Below the pieces are notes generated by a model, which saw nothing but the letters and a program-made list of their open reading frames with translations, was not told the origin of the DNA and did not search any database. DNA of 64,000 nucleotides, taken from positions 1-64,000 of the forward strand of contig JAMAHW010000016.1 in NCBI GenBank assembly GCA_023627715.1. The letters run 5' to 3'. This stretch comes from Periconia sp. R9002. Taxonomy: Eukaryota > Ascomycota > Dothideomycetes > Pleosporales > Periconiaceae. Made by a program: the position numbers and the translations under genes. Positions 1 through 12,127 of this stretch are shown here, in pieces. Positions within the stretch are counted from its first letter, which is position 1, and every line of letters starts with the position of its first letter.

Positions 1-979
1 GGGGTTTTGAAGGGAAGGGAGAAGGGGGGTCAAGTGTGTGTGGCCATTTTTTGGATTTGGACCTTTTTGCGGTTGTTGACTTCGCAAAATGTGCCATGGC
101 CTGCCCCCAAGATCTGTTCCTTCGATTTGTTTTTGTGGAGGGGTGGGGGGGCAGATGGAAGGGGATTTTGATGTCAAGAATAATGCGGGTTTTCACCTTG
201 TTGATGTCGTCGGATCGGTTCCGCTCCTCCGATTTGTTTTTTTTAGAAGGGGAGACGGGAGGGGGGGTTCATATATGGTTGGTACTCGACGTTTTGCACT
301 CTCTCGGGAATTTGTTTTTATGAGAGTGTCAAGCGCCATTTGCTCTGTTTGGCTGTGAAAGGAGGTAAGGGAGGGATGTGGTTTGGGTTTCGTCTCTCCT
401 CTCCAAAATTTGGGCGTCATTCGGTTCCAAGATTTGGTCTCTGGAAATTGGTCGTGGGAGACTGACTGAATGGCGCGTGGGTACTTTCTGTTTTCTCCCC
501 GGTTTTACCATCACGATTTGGCCCCGAATATGTCTTTGGAAGTCTCTCATTTTGGGATTTTGTCCGAGCTTTCAACATGGGCATCATGTTTTGGGGGGAG
601 AGAATTTTGTTTCCGTTTTTCACATTTTGTCGGTTTACCATGTTAAGTTTGTACCTACGCTCACCACACCCCGAATATGTTTACAATTACAATCGGTACT
701 TTCGACATTGTCCAGCACTCGATGGTGAACGCATTGATGGAGGAACTGGTCGAGTTGAGGGGCAGTGTGGAAAGGTGGGATTTGAGTGTGGTGGAGGAGA
801 GAGTGCAGTTGGTGGTGCGCAGAGGGGAGGTGGTAGTTTGGGAGAGGGGGGAGTAAGACAGTATTTGAGTGTCGGACAGACGCAATGTATCCATGTACTC
901 GGATGTTATGTATGCCATGGGGGAATATATGATATAATAATTGTACTGTACGAATAAACAAGAAGTGATCCTACAATAG
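1..979. other. G/T-rich non-coding DNA at left edge
   Basis: No supported gene. The top strand is strikingly rich in G and T, with repeated phrases such as GATTTGTTTTT, CCCCGAATATGT and runs of G. Open frames here are short, conflict on both strands and carry no recognisable motif. It lies downstream of the MOSC gene (whose stop is at 980 on the minus strand) and may include that gene's 3' UTR. Confidence 0.5.
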
Positions 980-2191
980 CTAACTTAAGCCTGGCCATGC
1001 TGTGTGTTATTGTTAGCCACATTGGGAAATACAAGAAGGATTCAAGCAGGATATAATCTTACACCACGTTGTACGCTCGTTGTTGATTTCCACAACGTGA
1101 ACCTCGTCGTGAACTCGGAGCAACTTAGCCCGGTCACGATTGCTCGAGCTCCAGAAGCTGTATCGCCCAAACACAGGGCTCCATTTTGCTCCGCTGTCTA
1201 CTCGACGGTCCTTCATCAGCTTTTTCAACACTGCGCCTGAATCGCCGCTTCCGAAGTTGCCGGTAGTGTAGTCGACATTGATGCTCCTACATCGCACGCA
1301 GTTGTGCATCAGAACCAGTTCTATAGGGCCGATTCTGATCGTACGCCAGTAATCTTCTTCCCATGCGCGGTCGGCGCCTTCAAGGACAATGTTTGGTCGG
1401 AACTTGGTCACATCCATTTCCACGCCGTCGGGCAATCTGGCTGACACGTCATTGAGAGACGTTGCGGATACCACAAGGTACGGCGCGCAATCGGCAAAGG
1501 TGATGGCAGGTTTTTCCGGCGAGGCAGATTTCTTCGCGATGATGCTAGGGAGCCATTTGTTTGGTGATGGAGCCAGCATATCCTGGAACAGAATTCCTCG
1601 CTTGTTATGGCCCAAGTAAACCAGCACAACCTGGTAGCCGAAACAGTCGGAGAACCATTTGTTGTACAGATGCTGCATCTGGAAGGCTTTTGTGGGACTT
1701 CCATGCATATTGATGTCGATTGGTTCCAGTTTCTCAATGTCGGGACTGAGCGGGATCTCTAGCGTGCGGGTACGGCTGCTTGGATCAACTGGTTTGAAAG
1801 TTACCTCGACACTGCCTATTCCGAATTCATCGACCGTTATCGATGTTAGGAATCGCGACATCTCTGGGAAGTGGCTGACGGCCATATTTTCCTGTCCCTC
1901 GGGAGTGACCTTGCGCAGCATGAAGACCCGATCATGCTGAAAGCCATGCTGTGTAGCCAGGGCGGTTGACACGTGCGCAGGCCGAAGGGATTTGATAGGA
2001 TAGACATAGATCTAGAGAAGTGGTAGTCAGTTCTGGATGGTGTTGAGTGGAACATTGTTTGTGCGGGCAAGATTTACTTGGCTGATCTTCAACGACTTGA
2101 GCGAGTGCGGCGAGGTTGGTCTTGCATATCTATATAATTGAAACAGCAAAGCAAAAGCGATGCCCGCGATGGCCATATACAGTTGAGACAT
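980..2191 (-). CDS. MOSC-domain protein, mARC/YcbX-like molybdenum-cofactor enzyme
   Basis: Three exons on the minus strand (2191-2078, 2011-1063, 999-980) give 360 residues. Residues 6-20 form a hydrophobic N-terminal anchor. The second exon opens with the beta-barrel signature IYVYPIKSLR, which appears in frame only after splicing out 2012-2077. The MOSC core has NCVRC with Cys276 and Cys279; in mARC-type enzymes a Cys in this region binds molybdenum. The last intron (1000-1062, with GCTAAC before its acceptor) restores the family's usual C-terminus, TTWSWPGLS, in place of an unrelated read-through. Family members reduce N-hydroxylated substrates using the Mo cofactor with cytochrome b5 and its reductase. 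The anchor suggests an outer mitochondrial or ER membrane location (inference). The start is the only ATG that precedes the anchor in frame. Confidence 0.9.
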
Positions 2192-3294
2192 GGCTAAAGT
2201 GTGTATGTTGCACGTGGGATGTAGAGTGATGTTCTAGCCGAGCCGAGGGGTGTGCGAGTCTCCAAGACAAGAAGACATAGATAGATGGAGACCCAGATAC
2301 CTAACTAGCGACTACAAAGAGCTGTGACTGGTTGATAACTAACTAGTGATCATGAACAAGGGAGATCTTCGATTCACGGACTAAACAAACAAGTGGTTTC
2401 GGGGCGACCGAGGTACGCAAAGGCAGCACCAAGGAGATTTATGCAACGCGGGGTTGGTGTGGCTGCTAGTTGGGTACGTGTGTATACCTACAACGCAAAG
2501 AGGAAGGAGTTTCACCGCGAGCTCCAAGCGATGGTGAGGGGCGAGCAGATGCACGGGCAGTGGATATTCCCACGTCACATGGTCGGACATGAGCGGGTAC
2601 ATGAGGCGAGAAAAAAAGAAGGGCATTCTGAATAGCGAGGACGGACGTATGGGAACAGTTGGACATGATGTTGGGTCGAAACGACTCGGGAGGGGCGGCT
2701 GGTGGCGGGGCAAGGTGGCTGTGTGTGATTACCTAACATCGGCGAGGCGTGGACCGACAGGGGTACATCAAAAGTACGTCAGTCGCCGGCCAATCCCACG
2801 CACAAACCGGCTCAAGACTCTCCAAGAACTGCTGTAACTTAACGTACCTGACTGACGGCCATGGATGCATTTTGATCCCATTTCCACCTAACCTGCATGG
2901 GCACCTATTTCTTCCGCGTGCCGTCTGCAAAGTCACTGCTGCTGCTTCTTTCACGCTTTTTCCGCTCGTTACTTGGCTTCAACTCGTCCGCCGACCGCCG
3001 TATTCCCAAGCTGAGCGCTTAACACCAACATCATCCCAAAGCCCACTCAGCTAGCATCGGCCCCTCCACCGTAACTGTATCTTGTACCCGCAAACACTGT
3101 TCAGCTTCCTCCCGGCCTGCCTCATTCTATTATTACCCCGTACCTGGGGCCACCTCAACTTCACCACCCAAAAGTCGCTCCCCAGCTTCCCGCCTGAGCT
3201 TGACACGCGCGCGACTTTATACACCTGACGGTGCACTCTCGCCTCTCAGCCTCCATCTTGCTGCCTACCACTGTCAACTTTTCTCATCGCCACA
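2192..3294. other. Divergent intergenic region
   Basis: Shared upstream region of the MOSC gene (minus) and the patatin-like gene (plus). It is about 1.1 kb with no supported gene. Pyrimidine-rich stretches before 3295 are consistent with a promoter or 5' UTR for the plus-strand gene. Confidence 0.5.
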
Positions 3295-5268
3295 ATGTCA
3301 AACAACGGGATTCGCAGGAAGGACACCACAAAAGGTCCACCGCTGCGCATTCTCTCCTTAGGTAACTATTACCCAAATTGTAATGCGACCGCTCATTCAC
3401 TGACGCGGGGCAGATGGCGGCGGAGTGCGCGGATATTCCATGCTCATCATTCTTCAGCAGCTGATGCACCGAACATTCGTTGAAACCGAGGGAAGAGCCC
3501 CGAAACGAAACGAAATACCAAAGCCATGCGATCACTTCGATCTTATCGCTGGTACTGGCACAGGAGGTCTGATCGCTATCATGCTTGGCCGCCTGAGGAT
3601 GGACGTCGAAACCTGCAAAGACGTCTACGTCCGCATGACTAAGAGGGTCTTTGAAACGGACAAGACTTTTGCAGGCATACCATACAGGTCAACCTTGTTC
3701 AAGGCCTCGAAGCTGGAAGAAGCAATCATGGAGTGCGTACGGGAACACACAGTCTATGATGACGAGGGTAACGACAGCGAACACGGGAGCGGAATGACTT
3801 CTTCTCAGGATTTGCGCATGCCCAATAATCCCGGAAGCGTCGGGGCACGAGTGAACAGGAGTGCTAGCAATGCGAGCAGGTATAGTCAAATTGGCATGAC
3901 GCCTGTAAACATGCGCATGGCGGCTTTGAAATTCGGCAACCCAAACGCACGCTTGTACGACAATAGGGAAGAGCGCACCAAATGGTAACTATGCCCACTT
4001 TCGAAAATATGCAAGCTAATACTAACATCTGCAGTGCCATCACCGCTGTTTACAAAGGTTCAAAAAACTCCAAGAACGGACAAGTTTTCCTTCGATCTTA
4101 CGACTCGCGCAAAGAAACTTCCATCGAGCCCAACGCAACCATATGGCAAGCCGGCCGAGCAACTTGTGCCACTGCGCTCGCTTTCAAGCCCATCCAGATT
4201 GGCCAGTCCGTTTTCCTCGATGAAGGTATTGGCAAGTACAATCCAGCACCGATGGTTCTTGATGAGGCTGTCGTGAACGAATGGCCCGGACGAGAAGTAG
4301 GAGTCTTCATCAGTATCGGCACAGGAAAACGCCCCGAAGGCACCAATTCACAACAACATTTGTGGTGGGAAGGCTTTGTTTCGAGCGGCGTAGGCGATTT
4401 TGCTGAGGCAAGAAGAAGGCTCATCAGCAAGATCGAGGATTGTGAAAAGACCCATCTCTCCATGAAGGATCATTTGGCAAAACGACAAGTTAACCCCGAA
4501 AACTACTATCGCCTGAACGTCGATGTCGGCGTGGGCGAGTTTGGGATGAACGAATGGCATCGGCTTGCTGAGATCAGCACCAACACCCGCATGTATCTAT
4601 CGGATCCCAAGAATCAGGGCAAAACCCTTGACGCAGCCGGAAAGCTTGCCAGAATATACCGCGCCAAAATCCGGTGGGAACGCGCGGATATGAAATCCCA
4701 AGCTGGCTTGTCTGATGTACATCCCGCTCTCAGGCCGCTTTCGTGGGAATCAACCAACACACCTCTTTCCACGATACCAGATGTACCGCCTCTTGCTGTC
4801 GAGCTTCCTGCCGAGGAAGTGACCTCGGATTACTACAGCGACACCCAACCTCAACAGTCCCAGGCGTTCCATGTTTCCCCTTCTGTATATCGCACATCCG
4901 ATAACGACAAGTTTGCCATCGTTTCCTCCGACGAATATCCACAACCCATGACCAATCTCGAACCGCGCCATTCGGGAGAGATCGTGGATCCGAATCGGCG
5001 CTCCGGCGAGCAATTTAATGTGGGCTCCATACCGAACTCCCCTCGTATAAGTGTCGACCAAGTGAGCAGACACAGCCCGCCGCCACGTCCACCTAAAACT
5101 CCACTTCAGGATGGAACCATCAGACCATCTCATTTGACAGGGTCGCCAACCCTTCCCCCACCAACTTCCTCTCTCCCAAGGCCGCCACCTGGTGCGCCGT
5201 TGCCATATCCTGACACAGATGGACCTCCACCAATCAACATGGCACGGAAACCAGAATTTTCAAGGTAG
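3295..5268 (+). CDS. Patatin-like phospholipase family protein with altered nucleophile elbow
   Basis: Exons 3295-3361, 3414-3984 and 4035-5268 encode 623 residues. Introns are 52 and 50 nt, the second with GCTAATACTAAC before its acceptor. Splicing creates the oxyanion-hole motif DGGGVRG at residues 23-29. The nucleophile elbow, normally GxSxG, reads GTGTGG at 69-74, so the catalytic Ser position is Gly71. The dyad Asp region is LDEGIGKYNPAP, with Asp275. After about residue 390 the chain becomes Pro/Ser-rich and probably disordered, ending in short polyproline runs that could bind SH3 or WW domains. Active patatin-like proteins hydrolyse acyl esters with a Ser-Asp dyad, so this one may be a lipid-binding or regulatory pseudoenzyme. 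I have a general memory of fungal relatives sharing this Gly, but cannot verify it. The ATG at 3295 directly precedes the first exon's hydrophobic strand (LRILSL). Confidence 0.88.
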
Positions 5269-6117
5269 CTTGGTTTTTCCAGAGAAAAAAAAAACATTGC
5301 ACATTGGAGTATAATGGTATTTTCACATTTGGGATAGTCAACGATTTCATTTCACGTATCAACGAATCTCCTTCTCACCGTCCTTACTGTTCCCTTTCTA
5401 TCCTCCCACGTTGGCACCACGATCTTGCCATTGCGAGCCCTTATATATGATTCTGGTGGATTTTAATCTTGTTTTCTTTTTTTTGGCTTTCTTGTTCCTC
5501 TGCCTATGATCAGGATCATCGCGGTTTGACCAGATTGGCACGCGGCAGCACAGGTACCAAAGTTTGGATAGCGTAGTAGTCTTAGATACCCATCAATGTT
5601 CTTTGTCACGTACAGTTACTGTTTCCGCCTGTGATCAAAATATAAAAACTATCATCACATTGCAATTATGTGTTGTGACTCAATCCGTGTCGAAAGCGAA
5701 CTTTTTAAGTTTTCACCTGTCTTCGTATTGTGCTGCATTTTAGATGCAATCAAAAATAAAATAAAACTAGATATGTACCTAACATGTGAACCGCACAGAA
5801 CTACACTCTTACCCCAAGAATCCATGTCTAGCCCCTGCCATTGTCGGAATGTGTGGGGAAATCCAAGCTCACGGAATGACAAGCGGCATATGTCTCCATA
5901 GCCGACGGAAAGCCATCCTCGGGCTGAGCTCCAAACACTACATCCTCCATTTTCCGCTCTCTCTTCTTTTCATCCTTCAATGCACCCACGCGTGCGCGCC
6001 GACTGAACATAATCTACGAATTTCATTCTGATACCTTCCTGCGCATTTGTAAAGATACCCTTAACTTGTACATAACTACCTTTGGAGCTATAGCTGCTAT
6101 ACATAAGAGCTTCGACA
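5269..6117. other. Intergenic region
   Basis: 3' flank of the patatin-like gene and 5' flank of the SCOT gene. Only short conflicting frames are present, with no repeats or RNA genes seen. Confidence 0.5.
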
Positions 6118-7864
6118 ATGCCGTCGCTAACCCGCACTTTCCGAATCGCTTCACATCTGTCTCGGAGCACTACCAAGGTATATCGAACATCAGAAACAGT
6201 CGCATGAGGTCTTAACAACAGCCAAGCTAACATAGTTTTCAACAGACATATCTCAATCTTTCACGCAGCTTCTCCACCACCTACCGCCGCAATGAAATCA
6301 ACAAGATCTACTCTTCGCCAGCCGCGGCGATCGAGGACATGGAGTCCAATAGTACCTTGCTCTGCGGTGGTTTCGGCTTATCCGGTGTTCCAGATACCCT
6401 AATCAACCAAGTCAAAGAAACTCCATCTATCACCGGTCTAACAGCCGTGTCTAACAATGCAGGAATCGTCGGCTCGGGTCTGGGCCTGCTTCTCGAAAGC
6501 AAACAAGTCAAGAAGATGATCGCGTCGTATGTCGGAGAGAACAAAGTCCTGGAGCAAATGTACCTCTCCGGCCAACTGGAACTTGAGCTCACACCACAAG
6601 GAACCCTCGCAGAAAGATGTCGAGCCGGGGGCGCTGGAATCCCAGCTTTCTACACGCCCGCCGCCTTCGGAACAGTCGTGCAGACGGGCGAACTGGCTCT
6701 TCGACATAACCCTGATGGATCCGTCGCACAATTCAGCACGCCCCGCGACGTCAGAGTCTTCTCCGGGAAATCCTACGTCATGGAAGAAGCCATCAAGGGC
6801 GACTACGCTTTCATCAAAGCCTGGAAGGCCGATCGTCTAGGGAACCTCCAGTTCCGCCTGTCGGCGCAGAACTTCAACGGCGCCATGGCGCGCAACGCCA
6901 AAGTCACCATCGTCGAAGCCGAGCACATTGTCGACGTAGGCGAGATCCCCGCCAACGGCGTACACGTCCCAGGCATCTACGTAGACCGCGTGATCCAATC
7001 CACGGCCGCCAAAAACATCGAGAAAGTCGTCAACGCAAAGGACCCCTCCGAATCCGCCGCCGCCCTAGGCAAAGGCGACACAGCCAGCAAACGCGAACGC
7101 ATCGTCCGCCGCGCCGCCAAAGAGTTCAAAAACGGCATGTACGCCAACCTCGGAATCGGCATGCCCATGCTAGCCCCCTCCTTCGTCGACCCTTCCATCG
7201 AGCTCCAACTCCAATCCGAAAACGGCATCCTAGGTCTCGGGCCGTACCCAGCCAAGGGCGCCGAGGACCCGGACCTCATCAACGCGGGCAAGGAAACCGT
7301 CACGCTCCTCCCGGGAGCGTCAACCTTTGGCTCCGAGGAATCCTTCGGCATGATCCGCGCGGGCAAGATCGATCTCACGATCCTGGGCGCCATGCAGGTC
7401 AGCGCCAAAGGGGATCTGGCTAATTGGATGTTGCCTGGCAAAGTGAAAGGGTTTGGGGGTGCCATGGATCTGGTTAGCAATCCGACTGCGACTACAGTCG
7501 TGGTTACGATGGAGCACACGGATAAGAAGGGCACGCCCAAGATTTTGAAACAGTGCGAGTTCCCGCTCACGGGCAAGGCGTGCGTGAGTCGGATTATTAC
7601 GGATTTGGTGAGTGCTTACTTTCTGCTCATAACCCTTCCGTGCAAATCCATCTATCCTTCTTTCCCCTCTCGATGGATATACGACCCCCGGAGGAAGATA
7701 AGAGAAAGAAGTATACTAACGATCATCAACAGTGCGTCTTCGACGTTGATTTCTCCGAAGGCCTCACCCTCATCGAGCTCGCCGACGGCGTGACGGTGGA
7801 TGAAGTGCGCTCCAAGACGGGCGCGGATTTCAAGGTCGCCGACGATGTTAAGCCTATGCTTTGA
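6118..7864 (+). CDS. Succinyl-CoA:3-ketoacid CoA transferase, mitochondrial
   Basis: Exons 6118-6177, 6246-7607 and 7733-7864 encode 517 residues, the size expected for a fused alpha-beta SCOT. The enzyme moves CoA between succinyl-CoA and acetoacetate (EC 2.8.3.5) in ketone-body use. The N-terminus ([17 protein letters not shown], then [10 protein letters not shown]) is basic, rich in Ser/Thr/Arg and without acid, as in mitochondrial presequences. The alpha half carries [13 protein letters not shown]. The beta half carries [12 protein letters not shown], whose Glu345 is the residue that forms the enzyme-CoA thioester in this family. The third exon is needed for the normal C-terminus with the region [19 protein letters not shown]. 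The 125-nt second intron ends TATACTAAC...CAACAG. Codon use in exon 2 is GC-biased relative to the flanks. Confidence 0.95.
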
Positions 7865-8788
7865 AGTCAAAAAAGAATATATGCGTATACCTAAACGTTG
7901 TTGGTAAAACAGCAAAAAGTTGGGAAGGAATTGAAATAAAAACAGGAGAGAAAGAAGGGGGCGGAGGAGGTGGTTTGCGATTTGTTTGTTTATTTCATTT
8001 GATTGCATGGTCTGGGTCAGATACATATGCTCATACTTACCCTTTTTTCAAGCCCATGTTCCAGAGAACGAAGGGTGGAGGGCGGGAGCTGGTTAGGACG
8101 TTGCCTCGTGCGTGTTTCCAATATCTTGAACCCCTGTAGGTATTATCAATTGGTTGAAGAGTAGGTAGGCAGAGATGCAAAAATCCCGCATATTCAATGT
8201 TCAACCGACAACAGCTGAATAACAAATATGGCGAAAAAAACATAACATGGCATGCAGGCACATCGAGATATCAACACACACTCTCTCTCATAAAAAGAAT
8301 AAAAAAAAAGTTAGACGTTTTCTTTGTCATACAACTCTTACAGCTACATACACGCACGGATACGTCCAAATCGGAGAGCTTTCACGCTCTTCGTCTACCC
8401 TCGTCAGTTTCTCCAACCTTTGCACGCGCCCACCCTCTCATCTCTTTCGCTTTTCCCCCTTGTTCCTGCCTACCGCTCCGGTCTCTATTTACCCCGCATC
8501 ACCTCTCCCAGCAAAGAAACAAAGGAGATGAAGAAAAACGAAAGAAAACTCATCAGTCAAACCAACGACCAACGCCGATAATGCTACAGAGGCCAAGGAA
8601 ACAGGAGACGGTGTATCAAACGAGAGAGGGGGGAAAGGAAGGGCCATGCCGGTAAGCAAGATTCCGAGGAAAAGTTCGGGAGTTCGTATGATACATTCGG
8701 AGGTGGAGTGAGGCGGACGACGCAACACGCTTGGTCAAACGACTTTCTTCGCCCAGGAGGAGGCAAGGGACTGGTGATCTGACATGTT
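7865..8788. other. Convergent 3' region
   Basis: Lies between the stops of the SCOT gene (plus) and the lectin gene (minus). It is mostly low-complexity A/G-rich then C/T-rich sequence. Open frames here overlap on both strands and look spurious. Confidence 0.5.
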
Positions 8789-10278
8789 CTATAGGTACTT
8801 CTTGGGCGCGCCGTGTCTCCTGGCCTTGTACACTCTCCAGGCTCCGAAGACCATGATTTGGATAGCGACAACGATGAAAAGGAATGTTGTCATGCTGGGA
8901 CCGTGCTTCTTGACGACTATGAGAAATGTTAGTAAAACTCTGACCAACAAGCAAGTCGAAATTATGGGGATACTTACCATGTCCTATTTGTTCGGGTAAT
9001 GCGCTGCTGATCTTGGTATGGCCTTGCTCGACGGCGAGATGGAGTTGGTAGATCATATCCTTGAAGTCTTTGCTCTCCAGGTCACGTAGTGTCTCCATAC
9101 TCACGCGCTCGACCTTCTCAACGTTTCGCTGGATCGCCGAGACTTGATCGTGCATTGGGGTCATCCTGCCCATGATCTGGTTGAAGCGCTCGTCCTGCTC
9201 GGCCATGTACTGATCGAGCATGTCGAAGAGGTCGTCAATCCTATGCGTGATGATCTGGATGCGGTTGTGGATGTCTACAAACTGGTCCTGCTGCGATTTG
9301 ATGTTTGCGGCAAACACATCCTCTAGCATCTGCGGGATGTTGGGGTTGGCCTCGGCACGCTGCTGGTCACGCTCTTTGAGCATTTGTCGATATGGGTGGT
9401 GAACGCGGGGTGGGGGTTGAACATGTTCCCCTTGGCCGTGTTGTTGTTTATCTTGATGCTGCTGGTGACTTCCGGGCTCCTCACGAGTGTAAGTGTTTGT
9501 GGTAGTGGTTATAAAACGGTGGATTTCAAACGAGTCTGGGTTTTCGGCGCTGGAGGCGGAAATACCGAAGTAGTAGCCCTCGGGAAGTTTGACCTAAATA
9601 TGTCAGTATTCCAATCGAGATCGGACATAAGTGCTCAAACAGGCGTACCTTGTTTGTGGAGAAGCAAGGGCGGCCATCGATAGTGACTTCAAGTTTCCCA
9701 TTAGCTTGTGTGAGGCGGAGGTTGCTCAGGGCGCCCAAGTTCCTGTAAGAATAATCGCACTGTCCAAAGGAAAGAGTATCTGGGTCCGAATGGGCCTTGA
9801 TGTCCATGTTGCCATCGTTCAAGAAGCCTCGAATAGATCCGCCCCGCCCTTCATATTGATCTATCACAAGAACAAGTCCATCAAACTTGCCTACCGTATA
9901 CAAACTGGCGGGGGGCCCATCTTTCTGTGAGTCCCTCGTGTACCATAGCTGCAAATTCCCGCTTCCCCGGTCCATACCCGCCACACGAAAGGCCATATCA
10001 ACATGCCAATCGCCAGCGTGATGGAGAGGCTCCTCGCTCCAGATAGCACCACGTTTGTTTCCTGGCCATGGAGGAGTAAGGATCACACGGTCCGTGTGGA
10101 TCTCTGGGTCCCATGCTTCACCCTTCAGGTGGAAATGAGGTATAGCTCGCAGGTTCGGGGACACTGGCTTGCCATCTTGACCGAAACTGTGCGAGTCTAT
10201 AATGTACGAGGCGCGAGCGACCGAGAAGGCGAGCGCTGACCACGCGACGCTTCGGAGCGCCGAAGTGGACATGTACAT
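8789..10278 (-). CDS. EMP47: L-type lectin cargo receptor of the EMP46/47 class
   Basis: Exons 10278-9649, 9593-8978 and 8916-8789 give 457 residues. Residues 1-24 are a signal peptide (LAFSVARAS), followed by a leguminous-type lectin domain to about residue 230. That domain includes the strand FDGLVLVIDQYEG followed by a conserved NDG. A Gln/His-rich linker leads to a long luminal coiled coil (about 275-400). A single transmembrane helix (MTTFLFIVVAIQIMVFGAW) precedes the short basic tail ending PKKYL. That ending fits the KKXX dilysine signal for COPI retrieval, as expected for a type I receptor cycling between ER and Golgi to load glycoproteins. The third exon is essential: reading through its 61-nt intron would lose both membrane helix and tail. 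The start has a good context (CCACCATGT). Assignment between EMP46, EMP47 and the related VIP36/ERGIC-53 forms is less certain than the family. Confidence 0.92.
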
Positions 10279-11051
10279 GGTGGTAGGATGTGGTTGCGTT
10301 TAAGAAATGGGAATTGCAATGTTGCAAGTATCAATTGATAAGTATAGGCGTTCGCGCGAGGAGTTTCGGGAGGTTGAACACTCCTGAGTGGCTGTTCAAT
10401 CAGAAGTTAGTATCGTCCAAAACCGTCACCAGATAGACATACAGAGCTAGCTATCAGCACTCTAGAGCTCCAAACGGGCAACGTACTCGCACAGATCGAT
10501 CGCCGAGAAAGAAGAAAGGGTATCTCAGAAAGAAGAAGGACAATCGCAAAGCCAGCTCACGGGGATAAATACACTATTAGAAGGATAGCGAAATAGTGAG
10601 AGTTGTCCGGAGGAATTATTTCATTTGGACAGCTGTGCTTTAAGAGACACCACCACTCGCAGGCTTGGATTGGCCTGCATGGACCGTGCACCGTAACGGA
10701 AACGCGGGCATCAGATGGGGCCAATGTTTGAGACTTTGAGTTACCGTCACGGCCAAGCCACTTCTCAATAAACAAAATGAAGGCATTTGAAAAAGGTTTG
10801 AAATCGCCTTGATTAGCTCTAGTAGACCCGCAAGATCAATTACACGTTAATACGTATAGCGGGCGACTGATGTGATCCGGGGTACGCCTTCCTTGGCATT
10901 CGTGCAGGGAAGCCGCGCGGGAGCTCGAGTTTCGCCGAGCATTCTTTTTGTCGACCTCATCACTCCAGCTTCATCAACCGTCATCCGATCCCATTCGCCC
11001 CGACACCCGCCGCGTGATATCCTTCACGAACTCTCTAGTCTCCGCATCAAC
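10279..11051. other. Divergent promoter region
   Basis: About 770 bp between the divergent starts of the lectin receptor and prohibitin-2. No gene is supported. The region just before 11052 is C/T-rich, as is common before highly expressed fungal genes. Confidence 0.5.
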
Positions 11052-12127
11052 ATGGCCGCCCCCGATCCAAGAGAAGCTTGGAATCGTCTCCAGACTGAAC
11101 TCGCACGACGCTCTCAACGCTTCGGAGGAGCCGGCGGTGGTGCACCAAAGGGTTTGGGCGGCGGAGTGGCCGCAGTTGCCCTGGTTATTGGAGGAGTCTG
11201 GGTTGCGAACAATGCGCTGTTCAACGGTACGTCTTCATTCAGTAAAAGACATTGGCACAGATACCCAAGTGTGGGGGGAGGCGTGCTTCAGGTCGCAGGG
11301 CACTGACTTTAACACAGTCGAGGGTGGTCACCGAGCGATCAAGTACACGAGGTTAGGTGGTGTACAAAAGGAGATTTACAGCGAAGGAACGCATTTCCGA
11401 CTTCCCTGGCTCGAGACTCCCATCACGTATGATGTGCGCGCGAAGCCGCGAAATGTCGCCTCCCTCACCGGCACAAAGGACTTGCAGATGGTCAACATAA
11501 CCTGCCGTGTACTTTCCCGACCCCGCGTCGACGCTCTTCCCCAAATCTACAGGACACTGGGAACGGATTACGACGAGCGCGTGCTGCCATCAATTGTGAA
11601 TGAGGTGCTTAAGAGCGTGGTTGCGCAGTTCAATGCCAGCCAGTTGATTACCCAACGTGAGAACGTCAGTCGTATGGTCAGGGATAACTTGGTGAGGAGA
11701 GCGGCGAGATTCAATATCATGCTCGATGATGTCTCCCTGACTGTAAGTACCTTTTGCCACTCTTCCGGATGTATCAGAAAATTAACGATTATTGTAGCAC
11801 CTCGCATTTTCCCCCGAGTTCACCGCCGCCGTCGAGGCCAAGCAGGTTGCCCAGCAAGAAGCGCAGCGCGCTGCCTTCGTCGTCGACAAAGCCCGCCAGG
11901 AGAAGCAAGCCACCATTGTCCGCGCCCAGGGTGAGGCACGTTCCGCCGAGCTGATTGGTGACGCCATCAAGAAGTCAAGGTCATATGTCGATCTGAGGGA
12001 GTTTGAGAATGCAAAGAGCATTGCACAGATATTGCAGCAATCGGCGAACAAGGTCTACTTGGACACGAGCGGCCTGGGTCTTAACATTAGCCAGTCTGCT
12101 TCGGACAAGGAGAAGAGGGCCAAATAA
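11052..12127 (+). CDS. PHB2: Prohibitin-2, mitochondrial inner-membrane scaffold subunit
   Basis: Exons 11052-11226, 11318-11742 and 11798-12127 encode 309 residues, matching yeast Phb2 in length. A Gly/Ala-rich hydrophobic N-terminal segment (about residues 35-55, [20 protein letters not shown]) is the membrane anchor. The SPFH/prohibitin domain follows, with [15 protein letters not shown] and the run [20 protein letters not shown]. The third exon supplies the C-terminal coiled coil ([19 protein letters not shown]). Prohibitin-1 and -2 alternate in large ring complexes that organise cristae and hold m-AAA protease. The partner PHB1 is not in this window. The introns (91 and 55 nt) both restore frame exactly. 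Start chosen because the ATG begins the conserved short N-terminus. Confidence 0.96.

Noticed and set aside
6977..7576. Long minus-strand frame opposite the SCOT gene
   Set aside because: Shadow frame; the plus strand encodes the complete catalytic domain.
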